Below, piece by piece: positions 1 to 8,901 of a stretch of 64,000 nucleotides of DNA. The position numbers and the translations under genes are program-made. Each line of letters begins with the position of its first letter. Position 1 is the first letter of the stretch. This DNA comes from JACNJF01 sp050288105 (GTDB lineage: Bacteria > Pseudomonadota > Gammaproteobacteria > GCA-001735895), in the NCBI GenBank assembly GCA_050288105.1, contig JBNKDE010000004.1:233418-297417 (forward strand), written 5' to 3'. The notes beneath the pieces are model-generated. The model was not told the origin of the DNA. It searched no databases and saw nothing but the letters and a program-made list of their open reading frames with translations.

Positions 1-548
1 GTATCGTAGGTACTACCACCCAAAAATTCTTTCAGCATTCTTAAGGGTAGCGGGTCATCCAGCTCTTCCAGACCTCGATAGGCCAGCACGGTGCCCAGGT
101 GTGGGCTGGCAATCGTAATCAGGGCTTTAACATTACTCGCGCCATTTTTAACCAGTGCCAGGCGCGCGGACACGCCACCCAGGGAATGACCGGCAATAAT
201 AACCGGTTCGCTGGGATAGCGGTCATTAATCCAGCGCAGCGCACCGGTTACGACATTCGCCTGCCCCAGCAGAGGTGATTCGGAATTCAGCTGCAGGAAG
301 ACCACCTTATTTTCCGCATTCTGCCACTTCATCTGAATGGGCTGTATACCCACTGGCGTAGCAATCAGTACTGCGGCTCTTTTCCAGCCAAAGCGCTGTA
401 ACAGTGGCGATACACCGGAGCGCTCCCAGGACATGACATTGCCCTGATAACCATGCACCAGCAATAACACGTCAGCGCGTGCCGTCGATAGCATCAGCAA
501 GCCGGCAAGCAGCAACAATGATACTGTGAATTTAAGCGTAGCGTTCAT
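1..548 (-). CDS. alpha/beta hydrolase (lipase/PGAP1-like), C-terminus cut by window edge
   Basis: The frame starts at an ATG (548-546) and stays open to base 1, giving about 182 residues of a longer protein. The first ~27 residues form a signal peptide (hydrophobic leucine-rich core, then ARA before DVLLLVHG). The strand-turn LVHGYQ and the nucleophile elbow GHSLGG are those of alpha/beta hydrolases of the triacylglycerol lipase / PGAP1-like type, with the catalytic Ser in GHSLGG. A further stretch, ITIASPHLGT, is typical of lipases of this group. The product is probably periplasmic or secreted. The catalytic Asp and His would lie in the missing part. The substrate cannot be deduced. It is transcribed away from the thioredoxin gene to its right. 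Confidence 0.8.
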   Translation of the reverse strand, partial: MNATLKFTVSLLLLAGLLMLSTARADVLLLVHGYQGNVMSWERSGVSPLLQRFGWKRAAVLIATPVGIQPIQMKWQNAENKVVFLQLNSESPLLGQANVVTGALRWINDRYPSEPVIIAGHSLGGVSARLALVKNGASNVKALITIASPHLGTVLAYRGLEELDDPLPLRMLKEFLGGSTYD

Positions 549-662
549 ACCATCTGTATCGAGCATCCAAAGCAACAGCCTGTGCCGGTTAACACTAACC
601 CCCCAGGCAGTCCAATTATGCATTAACATAGCGCCCCTGTATGAGTACTTTCTGCTAATAAG

Positions 663-1010
663 ATGAGTCAAATCAATCCCAATACCTTTGATGTACAACT
701 GGAAAACTTTCAAACCCTGGTTCTTGATCGATCCGTTGAGTTACCGGTGCTGGTCGACTTCTGGGCCGACTGGTGCAGCCCCTGCATAGCGATAGCGCCC
801 GTTTTAAACAGGGTGGTCGAATCATTCAAAGGCGAGGTTGTTCTCGCCAGGCTTGAAGTGGACGAAGGCGAAAACATGAAGCTGGCTGGCAGATATCATA
901 TTAGAGGCTTTCCCACCATCATCGCGTTTCGTGACGGGATTGAGCAGGATCGATTCAGCAGCGCCCGACCGGCTCATTTCATTGAGCAGTTTATCCAGCG
1001 TCAGCTGTAG
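663..1010 (+). CDS. thioredoxin-family protein
   Basis: A 115-residue single-domain thioredoxin fold. The active site reads WADWCSPC, so the usual Gly between the cysteines is Ser; the cis-Pro is in GFPTII. Length and sequence fit thioredoxin or the N-terminal half of YbbN/CnoX-type proteins, but no TPR extension follows. It has no signal peptide, so it is probably cytoplasmic. It would act as a disulfide reductase or a redox-linked chaperone. It stands alone, with a converging small membrane-protein gene 6 bases downstream. Confidence 0.85.
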   Translation: MSQINPNTFDVQLENFQTLVLDRSVELPVLVDFWADWCSPCIAIAPVLNRVVESFKGEVVLARLEVDEGENMKLAGRYHIRGFPTIIAFRDGIEQDRFSSARPAHFIEQFIQRQL

Positions 1011-1016
1011 CCCATA

Positions 1017-1355
1017 TTACCTGCTGTCCCGAATCAGCAGAAAGAGTTCATGAACCAGCCGTTCATTGGTCTGGATTTCCGGCCACTTGTCCTTTGATAT
1101 CCGGCGCTTGACCAGCTCACGAACCACTTTAAGCGTAAAAGAATCGCTTTCCAGGCTGGGGTCATGATTCCCCTCAGCAACATTCTGGATGGTTTTGCTT
1201 AATATGTAAGTGGTAGATTCATCGGCATGTTCGTACAGACGTGTACGTAAACGATTCTCGTTGATCAGGTTTTCAGTAGCTAAACGTTGATTATGCACCT
1301 GAAAAATGACAACACCCAACATAAGAATAGTAATCACAGATAACACTGAAAGCAT
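1017..1355 (-). CDS. small membrane-anchored protein of unknown function
   Basis: The 112-residue product has one N-terminal transmembrane helix (about residues 2-20, LSVLSVITILMLGVVIF) followed by a charged, probably helical domain rich in Glu and Arg. I do not recognise the family. An AGGAG ribosome site lies about 9 bases before the ATG at 1355. The gene converges with the thioredoxin gene and diverges from the kinase-HDOD gene. Coding likelihood rests on the good ribosome site, the plausible anchor-plus-soluble-domain layout and the fit between neighbours. Confidence 0.55.
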   Translation of the reverse strand: MLSVLSVITILMLGVVIFQVHNQRLATENLINENRLRTRLYEHADESTTYILSKTIQNVAEGNHDPSLESDSFTLKVVRELVKRRISKDKWPEIQTNERLVHELFLLIRDSR

Positions 1356-1547
1356 GGCATTGGCTCCTGTACATAATTTTGTGCACTGTTTTAATAATGA
1401 TTTTAGCAGACCGGTCAGCGCCCAAAATTTGCAACAGGGTAAATTTAGGTCAACTATTTCACTCTATCGCCGCCTTTTTCAGAGATCGATCTCAGCGCCC
1501 CCAGCCAGTTGAATATTCGAATACCTGCACTTTGAATAGTCTATACT

Positions 1548-3950
1548 GTGCAAAAAAAGAGAATTTTATTGTCCGTGCCTGAACTCGAGTTCCCCGCAAA
1601 AATAGACCGCTTTTCCATCAAGGATATTCTCGGCAGAGGTGCTCAGGGCGTTGTCTACCTGGCGCACGATCCCCAGCTTGATCGGGAGGTGGCAATTAAA
1701 TCCGTTTCTCTGAACAATAATTTTCAGCAGCAGCATCACATCGACAATTTGCTGCAAGAAGCACGTACGGTCAGCAAGCTACAGCATCCCAATATCATTA
1801 GCATCTACGACGTGGGTAGCGTGCAGTTAAATCCCTATCTGGTGCTGGAGTATGTCAAAGGTGAAACCCTGCAATCGCTAATCCACGAAGCCATGCCCGA
1901 GCAACAGGCAATCCATATCATGCGTGATGTACTAAGTGGCGTTGCTGCCGCGCACGCCAAGAATATTATTCACTGCGACCTGAAACCAGCCAACATCATC
2001 ATCACCCCGGGCGGTCAGGCCAAAGTGGCTGACTTCGGCCTCGCGCTACTGGCGGATAGCCAGCAGGAAGACCAGTCACAGCTGGCAGGCACACCACAAT
2101 ACATGGCGCCCGAATACATAGAAACCCGTCAGCACCAGACGGTGTCAGATGTCTTTTCGCTGGGCCTGATCTTTTACCAGTTAATCACCGGTAAACTGGC
2201 GGTAGATGGCGATGACGTATACCAGCTGTTGAATGCGATTGCCAACCAGCCCATTACACCAGCCAACACCATCAATCCTGAGATTGACGAAAAACTCAAT
2301 GCAGTCATCATGAAGGCCCTGCAAAAAGATCCGCAGGACCGCTTTCAGGATGCCGGTGAAATGCTGGCCGCTCTTGAAAACACGCTAGCCCTGAGCGAAG
2401 CGGTGAAACAGGCTGATGGTAGCGATGCGACAGTGCAATTCCTGCTGCGCCGAATGAATCACAAAAAAGACTTTCCGGCATTTTCGCGCACCATCAGCAT
2501 TCTCAACCGCGCCTCAAGCAGCGAGACAGAAAGTCTGTCTACCGTTTCCAACGCCATACTTAAGGACATTTCACTGACGAACAAGGTGTTACGTGTCGTC
2601 AACTCGGCATACTACAACCGGGGCTACTCCAAAATCAGCACGATTTCGCGCGCGGTCATCATGCTCGGTATCAATCCGGTAAAAAGCCTCGCTGTTTCCT
2701 TATTGTTATTTGAACATTTACAGAATAAATCGCAGGCCCAGCAACTGATGGAGGATGCCGTAACCTCCCTGTTTAGCGCATTGATGGCGCATGATATTGC
2801 AGAGAAACAGAAAATCAAACAAAGTGAAGAAGCCTTCCTCTGCGCCCTGCTACAGCAGCTCGGCAAGCTACTTGTGCGCTTTTACCTGCATGAAGAAAGC
2901 CTCGCCATAGATCAGCAGATTCAACAGCATGCTATGGAAGAGGAAACAGCCGCCATCAAGGTGCTGGGCACTTCGTATCACAAGCTGGGCATGGCAGTTG
3001 CGCGAGAATGGGGCTTCCCCGATCAGATCACACTGAGCATGAAACCCATGCAGGAAAACGAATTCAACGATAAAAACAAACATGCCGATCCACTGAGAGT
3101 GATTGCTAACTATAGTAATCAGGTAATACAGATCCTGAAAAAACCTCGAGAACAGCAACAGAACGCACTGGATAAACTGACCAAGCAATACAGCACACAC
3201 CTGAATATAAAGAGCGAGCAGGTAGAGAGCCTGATCAACGACTCACAAAAGGAACTGAACAATTTTGCCAAACTGATTAACTTCAACCTCGATAAGAGCG
3301 CCTTTTATCAGCAATTGACCAGCGATGAGGAAGATGAACAGCAAGCGGAGCGTAGCAAGCAGGCAGGATTCGATCACAACCATGACAGCTTCCAGGTGCT
3401 TCAGGAAAGTATCACGCATCAGGACGACGACCAGCCTCGGCCGGAAAAAGCATTAACCGACGGTATCCAGGACATCACCAATACCCTGACGGGAGATTAC
3501 ACCATCAACCAGGTCATGCAGATGGTGCTGGAAACCATCTACCGTGCCATTCCTGGTTCAAGGGTAATACTCGGCTTACGTGACAAGGTCAGTAACTGTA
3601 TTGTTGGGAAATTCGGCTATGGAGATCAGGTAGACAGCCTGATTGAACATTTCCGAATTCCGCTGGCCTATAAAGCCGACGTGTTTCATATTGCGTTTAA
3701 AAACAATGTAGATATCAAGATCGATAACACTCAGGATGAAAAGATCAGGGATAAAATCCCGGACTGGTATCACCGCAAGATTGGTTCAGCGTTTTTCATT
3801 CTGTTCCCCATCGTAATCAAACACAGCCCGATAGCCGTGCTGTATATCGATAGCACACAGAAGCAGGACATTAACATATCCGACGAACAACTCAGCCTGC
3901 TTAAAACGCTACGCAACCAGGCAATACTGGCAATCAAGAACCTGAACTGA
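1548..3950 (+). CDS. Ser/Thr protein kinase - HDOD - GAF fusion protein
   Basis: The 800-residue protein has three domains. Residues ~21-285 are a Hanks-type Ser/Thr kinase: Gly loop GRGAQGVVYLA (29-39), Lys51, HCDLKPAN with Asp144 and Asn149, DFG at 162-164, APE at 187-189. Residues ~290-500 are an HDOD domain (signalling relative of HD phosphohydrolases). A charged, Gln-rich helical linker follows, then a GAF domain at ~635-795. No transmembrane segment is visible, so it is probably cytoplasmic. The GTG at 1548 lacks a clear ribosome site; TTG at 1569 or GTG at 1575 sit better behind the purine run AAAGAGA, so the first ~9 residues are uncertain. Its 3' end overlaps the converging MerB-like gene by 17 bases. 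The likely role is signal-controlled phosphorylation; the target is unknown. Confidence 0.9.
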   Translation: MQKKRILLSVPELEFPAKIDRFSIKDILGRGAQGVVYLAHDPQLDREVAIKSVSLNNNFQQQHHIDNLLQEARTVSKLQHPNIISIYDVGSVQLNPYLVLEYVKGETLQSLIHEAMPEQQAIHIMRDVLSGVAAAHAKNIIHCDLKPANIIITPGGQAKVADFGLALLADSQQEDQSQLAGTPQYMAPEYIETRQHQTVSDVFSLGLIFYQLITGKLAVDGDDVYQLLNAIANQPITPANTINPEIDEKLNAVIMKALQKDPQDRFQDAGEMLAALENTLALSEAVKQADGSDATVQFLLRRMNHKKDFPAFSRTISILNRASSSETESLSTVSNAILKDISLTNKVLRVVNSAYYNRGYSKISTISRAVIMLGINPVKSLAVSLLLFEHLQNKSQAQQLMEDAVTSLFSALMAHDIAEKQKIKQSEEAFLCALLQQLGKLLVRFYLHEESLAIDQQIQQHAMEEETAAIKVLGTSYHKLGMAVAREWGFPDQITLSMKPMQENEFNDKNKHADPLRVIANYSNQVIQILKKPREQQQNALDKLTKQYSTHLNIKSEQVESLINDSQKELNNFAKLINFNLDKSAFYQQLTSDEEDEQQAERSKQAGFDHNHDSFQVLQESITHQDDDQPRPEKALTDGIQDITNTLTGDYTINQVMQMVLETIYRAIPGSRVILGLRDKVSNCIVGKFGYGDQVDSLIEHFRIPLAYKADVFHIAFKNNVDIKIDNTQDEKIRDKIPDWYHRKIGSAFFILFPIVIKHSPIAVLYIDSTQKQDINISDEQLSLLKTLRNQAILAIKNLN

Positions 3951-4596
3951 CGCGGGACATCATAGGCTTGAACAGCCCGACCGAAAACGCTATCGCCTGT
4001 TCCAGATCAAAGATTTCACGGTTTTCCGGATCTTCATCCTGCCAGCCAGTTGCGCTCGCTAAATCCTTTAAAAAAACCATCTCGGTACACAGGCTATCCG
4101 AACAGCTACAGCAACTGTTAGCAGCCATCCAGTTAATACCAAACTGCAACCCTGCAACCGCCTCGGCGTTCAACAGCTGCTGGTTGTCCAGTTCAATATG
4201 CACTGCTTCACCAGTCACCGCACACTCCGAATCAACCACCGTAGCACATTCAAACATCGCCGCAGGTGCCAGCGCATCCAGCGCACACATGGCATGGACC
4301 TGATAACCATTCAACTGGATCCGATGTACGCGCTGCTCCATGGTGAAAGGATAGCAACCACTCACATTGCCAGCGCTATCCAGCGTCAGCATATCCAGCT
4401 GCGCTAACTTTTGCAGATGGCTGCTTGCTGCAGCATCGACTTCAAGCAACTGTGGCAGGCTTGCGGCCTTGCCCTGATGATAAAAACTGGTCAGCACTGT
4501 GTTGTAGATCGCTGCTTCTGCGTCATCCAGCCGATCCAGGTTCTTCTTTAATGGTAGAATTTTAGCGATGCGAGCGACTGCCTGCTTAACCTTCAT
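3934..4596 (-). CDS. organomercurial lyase (MerB)-family protein
   Basis: The 220-residue protein has the MerB layout: an N-terminal winged-helix-like region, then the core. MerB of E. coli uses Cys96, Asp99 and Cys159, with structural Cys117. Here Cys104 and Asp107 lie in CALD, Cys125 keeps the exact 21-residue spacing in ECAVTGE, and Cys162/Cys163 lie in NSCCSC. So the carbon-mercury-cleaving residues appear conserved. No merA, merT, merP or merR is near, so it may be a lone resistance gene or a family member with another job. An extra cysteine cluster (SCCSCSDSLC) is unusual. The gene converges on the kinase gene. Confidence 0.75.
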   Translation of the reverse strand: MKVKQAVARIAKILPLKKNLDRLDDAEAAIYNTVLTSFYHQGKAASLPQLLEVDAAASSHLQKLAQLDMLTLDSAGNVSGCYPFTMEQRVHRIQLNGYQVHAMCALDALAPAAMFECATVVDSECAVTGEAVHIELDNQQLLNAEAVAGLQFGINWMAANSCCSCSDSLCTEMVFLKDLASATGWQDEDPENREIFDLEQAIAFSVGLFKPMMSRVSSGS

Positions 4597-4731
4597 GTCT
4601 GGTATCCTAAAAATAAAGTAGCGTAACTTAACACAATCGACCTGCCCAATTCACACAATGCAGATCATATTCTTGAAATACATATCAACTGACACTATCT
4701 GTTAGAATCTCAGTTTTCCATGGTAAGTGAT

Positions 4732-4992
4732 ATGCCCAGAGTCACTGTATACAGCACCGCTACCTGCCCCATTTGCGAACAGACCAAAAAACTGCTCAGC
4801 AAGTGGCGCATTGCCTATAAAGAAATTCGTCTTGATCAGGAACCTGCCGAACATCGTCGATTTGCACAGCTCACTAATGGCGCACGTATGGTGCCGCAAA
4901 TCCTGATCGACGACAAATGGATTGGAGGGTTTAGCGAACTCACTGAAATGCATATGGAAGATCAACTCGACCACCTGATGGAGCCATCCTGA
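4732..4992 (+). CDS. grxC: glutaredoxin (Grx3/GrxC type)
   Basis: A compact glutaredoxin with active site CPIC (in YSTATCPICEQ), cis-Pro in MVPQILID and the glutathione-binding GG in WIGGFSEL. It reduces protein disulfides with glutathione in the cytoplasm. The ATG at 4732 gives MPRVTVYST, the usual glutaredoxin start; the ATG at 4720 would add four residues and has a poorer setting. It leads a tight plus-strand run in which DUF1820 follows after 2 bases, suggesting co-transcription through to 8696. Confidence 0.88.
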   Translation: MPRVTVYSTATCPICEQTKKLLSKWRIAYKEIRLDQEPAEHRRFAQLTNGARMVPQILIDDKWIGGFSELTEMHMEDQLDHLMEPS

Positions 4993-4994
4993 TC

Positions 4995-5336
4995 ATGACG
5001 AGTAAAAAATCAAAAAGTATCTTTCGCGTGATATTCATCAACCAGAATAAAATTTATGAGCTGTATGCGCGTGAAGTCAGTCAGGCATCTATGCTGGGTT
5101 TTATCGAAATCGGCGACTTCATCTTTGGTGAGCGCAGCAAATTACTGGTAGATCCGGCGGAGGAAAAACTCAAAGCTGAATTTGAAGGCGTTAAATTCAC
5201 TTACGTTCCACATCATTCCATCATCCGCATCGACGAAGTAGAGAAAGAAGGAAAAAATCGTATCCATGATACCGATGGCTCTAGCATATCGGTGTTTCCA
5301 GGTAGCCAGTTTTCACAACCACCCGTCAGCCGATAA
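4995..5336 (+). CDS. DUF1820 family protein
   Basis: The 113-residue soluble protein matches DUF1820 as I know it: an N-terminal IFRVIFINQNKIYELYAREV, a central GFIEIGDFIFGE and a basic-acidic IRIDEVEKEG near residue 80. The family is conserved in gammaproteobacteria and has no assigned biochemical function. The last ~20 residues are Ser/Pro/Gln-rich and probably disordered. It starts 2 bases after the glutaredoxin stop, and a glycosyltransferase gene follows after 17 bases. Confidence 0.82.
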   Translation: MTSKKSKSIFRVIFINQNKIYELYAREVSQASMLGFIEIGDFIFGERSKLLVDPAEEKLKAEFEGVKFTYVPHHSIIRIDEVEKEGKNRIHDTDGSSISVFPGSQFSQPPVSR

Positions 5337-5353
5337 TCGAGGTTGCGGGCGCG

Positions 5354-6181
5354 GTGAAAATCAGTGTAGTGATACCCAGCTATAACCGGGCCCACACCCT
5401 GCAACGAGCACTCCAGTCGGTACTGGCTCAGCACTCCCCCGCAGATGAAATTATTGTCGTTGATGATGGTTCCAGCGATCAAACCGCCGAGCTACTGCAA
5501 CAGTACCCTGGCGTCAGCTTGATACAGCAGAGCAATAAAGGTGTCAGTGCCGCACGCAACCGCGGCATTACCGCAGCACGCAGTGAATGGATCGCGCTGC
5601 TGGATTCGGATGATGAATGGTTACCCGATAAGCTGGCACGGATACGACAGGCACAGCAGCAGCACCCGGACATCCTGCTATTGCATAGCAATGAAATCTG
5701 GATACGTAATGGCGTAAGAGTCAATCCGATGAATAAGCACAATAAATACGGTGGCGACATTTTCCAGCATTGCCTGCCACTATGCGTTATTTCGCCTTCC
5801 GCCGCTGTATTGCATCGTAAACTGTTCGAACACTGCGGTCTGTTTAAGGAAAACCTGCCAGCCTGCGAAGACTACGATCTATGGCTACGTATCTGTCACC
5901 GCTACCCGGTGCTCTATCTGGCAGACCCGTTAATCAATAAATATGGTGGACACGAGGACCAGCTATCGCGCCGGTACTGGGGTATGGACCGCTTCCGCAT
6001 CCAGGCACTGCACGATTTAATGCAACTGGACAGCCTGAGTGACAAACAGCGCCACCTCACACAATCCATGCTGATCAAAAAATTGACCATCCTGCTGAAG
6101 GGAGCGCTCAAGCATGACAATCAGCAAATACTAGAACAGTACCAGCCGTTACTGGATCAGTACGAGGCTGGCATATGCTAA
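5354..6181 (+). CDS. family 2 glycosyltransferase
   Basis: A 275-residue GT-A fold protein. It opens with ISVVIPSYNRAHTLQRAL, followed by EIIVVDDGSSDQT (nucleotide-sugar site), AARNRGI and the metal-binding LLDSDDEW (DxD). EDYDLWLR around residue 174 fits the catalytic-base region. No membrane helix is visible, so it probably works at the inner membrane face on an unknown acceptor. Its 3' end overlaps the next start by 7 bases, showing tight coupling with the phosphorylase-like gene. Confidence 0.9.
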   Translation: MKISVVIPSYNRAHTLQRALQSVLAQHSPADEIIVVDDGSSDQTAELLQQYPGVSLIQQSNKGVSAARNRGITAARSEWIALLDSDDEWLPDKLARIRQAQQQHPDILLLHSNEIWIRNGVRVNPMNKHNKYGGDIFQHCLPLCVISPSAAVLHRKLFEHCGLFKENLPACEDYDLWLRICHRYPVLYLADPLINKYGGHEDQLSRRYWGMDRFRIQALHDLMQLDSLSDKQRHLTQSMLIKKLTILLKGALKHDNQQILEQYQPLLDQYEAGIC

Positions 6182-6981
6182 TCTGGATGTGTGCACTACA
6201 CTGTGAAGCGAAACCGGTCATCGACTTTTATCGCCTGAAAAAAAATGTCGAATGTCACGCGTTTGATCTTTACCAGGGAGATGACATTGCCTGTATCGTC
6301 AGTGGCATTGGAGATTTTAATATGGCGGAAGCCTGTGCCTGGGCTGCCAGCCGATTTGAGCAGCAACAGCCTTGCTGGATTAACCTGGGTATCGCGGGTC
6401 ATCAGTCACTGCCTGTAGGTAGTCTGCTGCTGGCCACACAGGTTTTGCAGCAGAATAATACGCAGGCGTTTTACCCGGTACCGCTGATTAAACACCAGAT
6501 CCACACGGTCACCCTGATTTCTCAATCCAGTGAACGGCTGGATTATCATGCAACGGCCGCCTACGACATGGAAGCTTATGCCTTCCTGCACAGTTGCAGT
6601 CGCTTTACCCCACTAGAGCTATGTAGCTGTATCAAAGTGATCAGCGACAATGCTAAAAATGCGCCACAACGCGACAGGGCAATCATCAGCCAGTTAATCG
6701 CCCAACATATTAAAAGCATCGCTGAATATGCAAATCAGCTACAGCAACTGGCTACAGAGTATAACCAACAATCACTGCCAACTGACGACTTGCAACGCTT
6801 TACCCAGCTTGCGCATTTCACACGTTCACAGCAGATACAGCTAGGCAAGATTTTACTCGGCTTGCGCACAGTCGATCCCACACTGGATGACGCTTACCAA
6901 CGCGCACAACGACTACCTGACAGCAAGGCGATACTGGGTGATTTACAGCAGCGACTTAACGACTACAGCGAGACTCTGTAA
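6175..6981 (+). CDS. nucleoside phosphorylase superfamily protein (MTAN/futalosine hydrolase-like)
   Basis: The 268-residue protein carries phosphorylase-superfamily marks: an N-terminal ALHCEAKPVIDFY, VSGIGDFNMA, WINLGIAGHQ, the ribose-binding YDMEAYAF (the family's D/M-E signature) and KVISDNA near residue 160. This superfamily cleaves the N-glycosidic bond of purine nucleosides; substrate and mode (hydrolysis or phosphorolysis) cannot be read from sequence. The C-terminal ~80 residues form an added helical tail outside the usual domain. The stop overlaps the ATG of the radical SAM gene by one base. Confidence 0.8.
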   Translation: MLIWMCALHCEAKPVIDFYRLKKNVECHAFDLYQGDDIACIVSGIGDFNMAEACAWAASRFEQQQPCWINLGIAGHQSLPVGSLLLATQVLQQNNTQAFYPVPLIKHQIHTVTLISQSSERLDYHATAAYDMEAYAFLHSCSRFTPLELCSCIKVISDNAKNAPQRDRAIISQLIAQHIKSIAEYANQLQQLATEYNQQSLPTDDLQRFTQLAHFTRSQQIQLGKILLGLRTVDPTLDDAYQRAQRLPDSKAILGDLQQRLNDYSETL

Positions 6982-7973
6982 TGGCCGATACGATTTATTA
7001 CGAAGCCGCCATCGCCAATCACCCGCGTGTCCAGGCCATCCTGCAGCGCCTGCCCAGGGCTCGCCATATCGAGATACAACGCTACAGTGAAGTATTTAAT
7101 CCCAGGGCGCAGAACTTTAGGCTGCAGAAACAGAATCCAGCTTTGATCCTGGCGCGCAAACATGCCGGCTATGTATTGCCCGCCCCTATCGGCTACAACG
7201 TGGGCGGGCAGCATAATTACTACTTTTCGCATATGCTGAACTGCATCTACGATTGTCGTTACTGTTTCTTGCAGGGTATGTATCGCTCTGCGCACCAGGT
7301 GCTGTTTATCAATTACGAAGACTTTGTCGATGAGATACGACAGATTAGCGAGCAACACGCTCCAGAACCTGCATGGTTTTTCTCTGGCTACGATTGCGAC
7401 AGCCTGGCCTACGAACCCGTCACTCACTTTATCGATCATCACCTGCCTGAATTTAATCGCATACAAAATGCCTGGCTAGAAATCCGTACCAAGAGCACAC
7501 AGATCCGACAGTTACTCAAACACCCGGCAAGTGAACGGGTAGTCATCGCCTTCAGTTTTACGGATCAACTGACTCATCAGCAAACCGAGCATCATGTACC
7601 CTCCATCCAGAAACGTATCGACGCCATGCTCAAGCTGGCTGATGCAGGCTGGAAACTGGGACTACGCCTGGACCCGGTAATTTATCATCGCGACTACCAG
7701 CAGGGTTTCGAAAATCTGTTGAGCACACTGTTCCGGCAATTGCCTGCCGAACAGATGCACTCGGTCAGCCTGGGCAGTTTTCGGATGCCAAAACAGAATT
7801 TTAAAATCATTCACGACCTCTACCCTGAGGAAAAAATACTCAACCAGGCTTTTGAACTGCAGGGCAATATGCTGAGCTATCCGCAACAAAGAGAACAGGA
7901 CATGATGGCATTTTGTGAATCAGCGCTATTGCAGTATATTCCTCGCTCAGCCTATTTCCCCTGCCGCTGGTAA
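6981..7973 (+). CDS. spore photoproduct lyase-like radical SAM protein
   Basis: The 330-residue protein has the radical SAM motif C88-x3-C92-x2-C95 in NCIYDCRYCFLQG. It also has SPL-family features: VGGQHNYYFSHML before the cluster, a Cys140 in SGYDCDS about where the SPL radical-quenching Cys lies, and LRLDPVIYHRDY. Spore photoproduct lyase repairs thymine dimers in endospores, yet this host is not a spore former, so the substrate is open. The gene is translationally linked to the upstream phosphorylase-like gene and is followed after 3 bases by an SDR. Confidence 0.83.
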   Translation: MADTIYYEAAIANHPRVQAILQRLPRARHIEIQRYSEVFNPRAQNFRLQKQNPALILARKHAGYVLPAPIGYNVGGQHNYYFSHMLNCIYDCRYCFLQGMYRSAHQVLFINYEDFVDEIRQISEQHAPEPAWFFSGYDCDSLAYEPVTHFIDHHLPEFNRIQNAWLEIRTKSTQIRQLLKHPASERVVIAFSFTDQLTHQQTEHHVPSIQKRIDAMLKLADAGWKLGLRLDPVIYHRDYQQGFENLLSTLFRQLPAEQMHSVSLGSFRMPKQNFKIIHDLYPEEKILNQAFELQGNMLSYPQQREQDMMAFCESALLQYIPRSAYFPCRW

Positions 7974-7976
7974 ACT

Positions 7977-8696
7977 ATGACACTACTTGCTGAAAAAACG
8001 GCTCTCGTTACCGGTTCCAGTTCGGGCATAGGGCTTGCCATTGTTGAGTGCCTGCTTAAGGCCGGCTGCCGTGTTATCGGTATTGCCAGGAACCATAGCA
8101 AGGTCTCTATACAAAACCCACTATTCAGCGCTCATGACCAGGACCTGTCAGAACTCAGGCAAACCGAGGTGCTGATAAAGGACATTTGCCGCAAACAGCC
8201 TATCGATATCTTTATTCATTGCGCTGGCGAAGGGTTGTTTGGCTCCATTGAGCAATTCTCTGTCGCACAGATAGACCAGAACATTCGCACCAACCTGACC
8301 AGTGCCTTGCTGCTGACACACTTCCTGGTACCCCAGATGCGCAAGCTGCCTGCTTCAAATATCCTGTTTATCGGTTCCGAATCAGCCATTCAAGCGGGCA
8401 AGAAAGGCGCCCTGTATAGCAGTGCCAAATTTGGATTGCGCGGCCTGGCATTATCATTGCGCGAGGATTGCGCGCGCGATGGTATCTGCGTGACCCTGAT
8501 CAATCCCGGCATGGTGGACAGTCCCTTTTTTGAGCGTCAGAGTTTCAGGCCAGGTCATGATCCGAGTAATGCGATTACTACGCGCGATGTCGCCGATTGC
8601 GTACTGCATGTACTCACCAGCCCGGCAACAATCGTTTATGACGAAATCAACATGACGCCGCGCAACCGCAGTATAGACTTCAAGACCAGCCGCTAA
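7977..8696 (+). CDS. short-chain dehydrogenase/reductase
   Basis: A classical SDR of 239 residues: TGSSSGIG cofactor loop at ~12-19, HCAGEG (NAG-like) in the middle, Ser in FIGSESA, catalytic YSSAKF (Tyr-x3-Lys) and NPGMVDSPF. It is an NAD(P)-dependent oxidoreductase or epimerase with an unassigned substrate, cytoplasmic. It is the last gene of the plus-strand run that begins at the glutaredoxin; 205 bases of non-coding DNA separate it from cysB. Confidence 0.88.
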   Translation: MTLLAEKTALVTGSSSGIGLAIVECLLKAGCRVIGIARNHSKVSIQNPLFSAHDQDLSELRQTEVLIKDICRKQPIDIFIHCAGEGLFGSIEQFSVAQIDQNIRTNLTSALLLTHFLVPQMRKLPASNILFIGSESAIQAGKKGALYSSAKFGLRGLALSLREDCARDGICVTLINPGMVDSPFFERQSFRPGHDPSNAITTRDVADCVLHVLTSPATIVYDEINMTPRNRSIDFKTSR

Positions 8697-8901
8697 AAAT
8701 CAACAACCCTGACAAACAGAGTAAAAGTGCAATTAAGACTTCAGCTGCTGAGCGGTTTTACATTTCCTACCCCTGTTAGGGCGGCGTTTTGCCCGCAAAT
8801 TACATTATCATTACAAATCCATTGATTGTGTTTGATATATTCGTAGAATCGGTATATAGAATTAATAAATATATAAATCCAATCGATACCACGAGGTTTA
8901 T

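Noticed and set aside
3934..4596. A mercury-resistance operon
   Set aside because: Only a MerB-like gene is present; merA, merT, merP and merR were not found.
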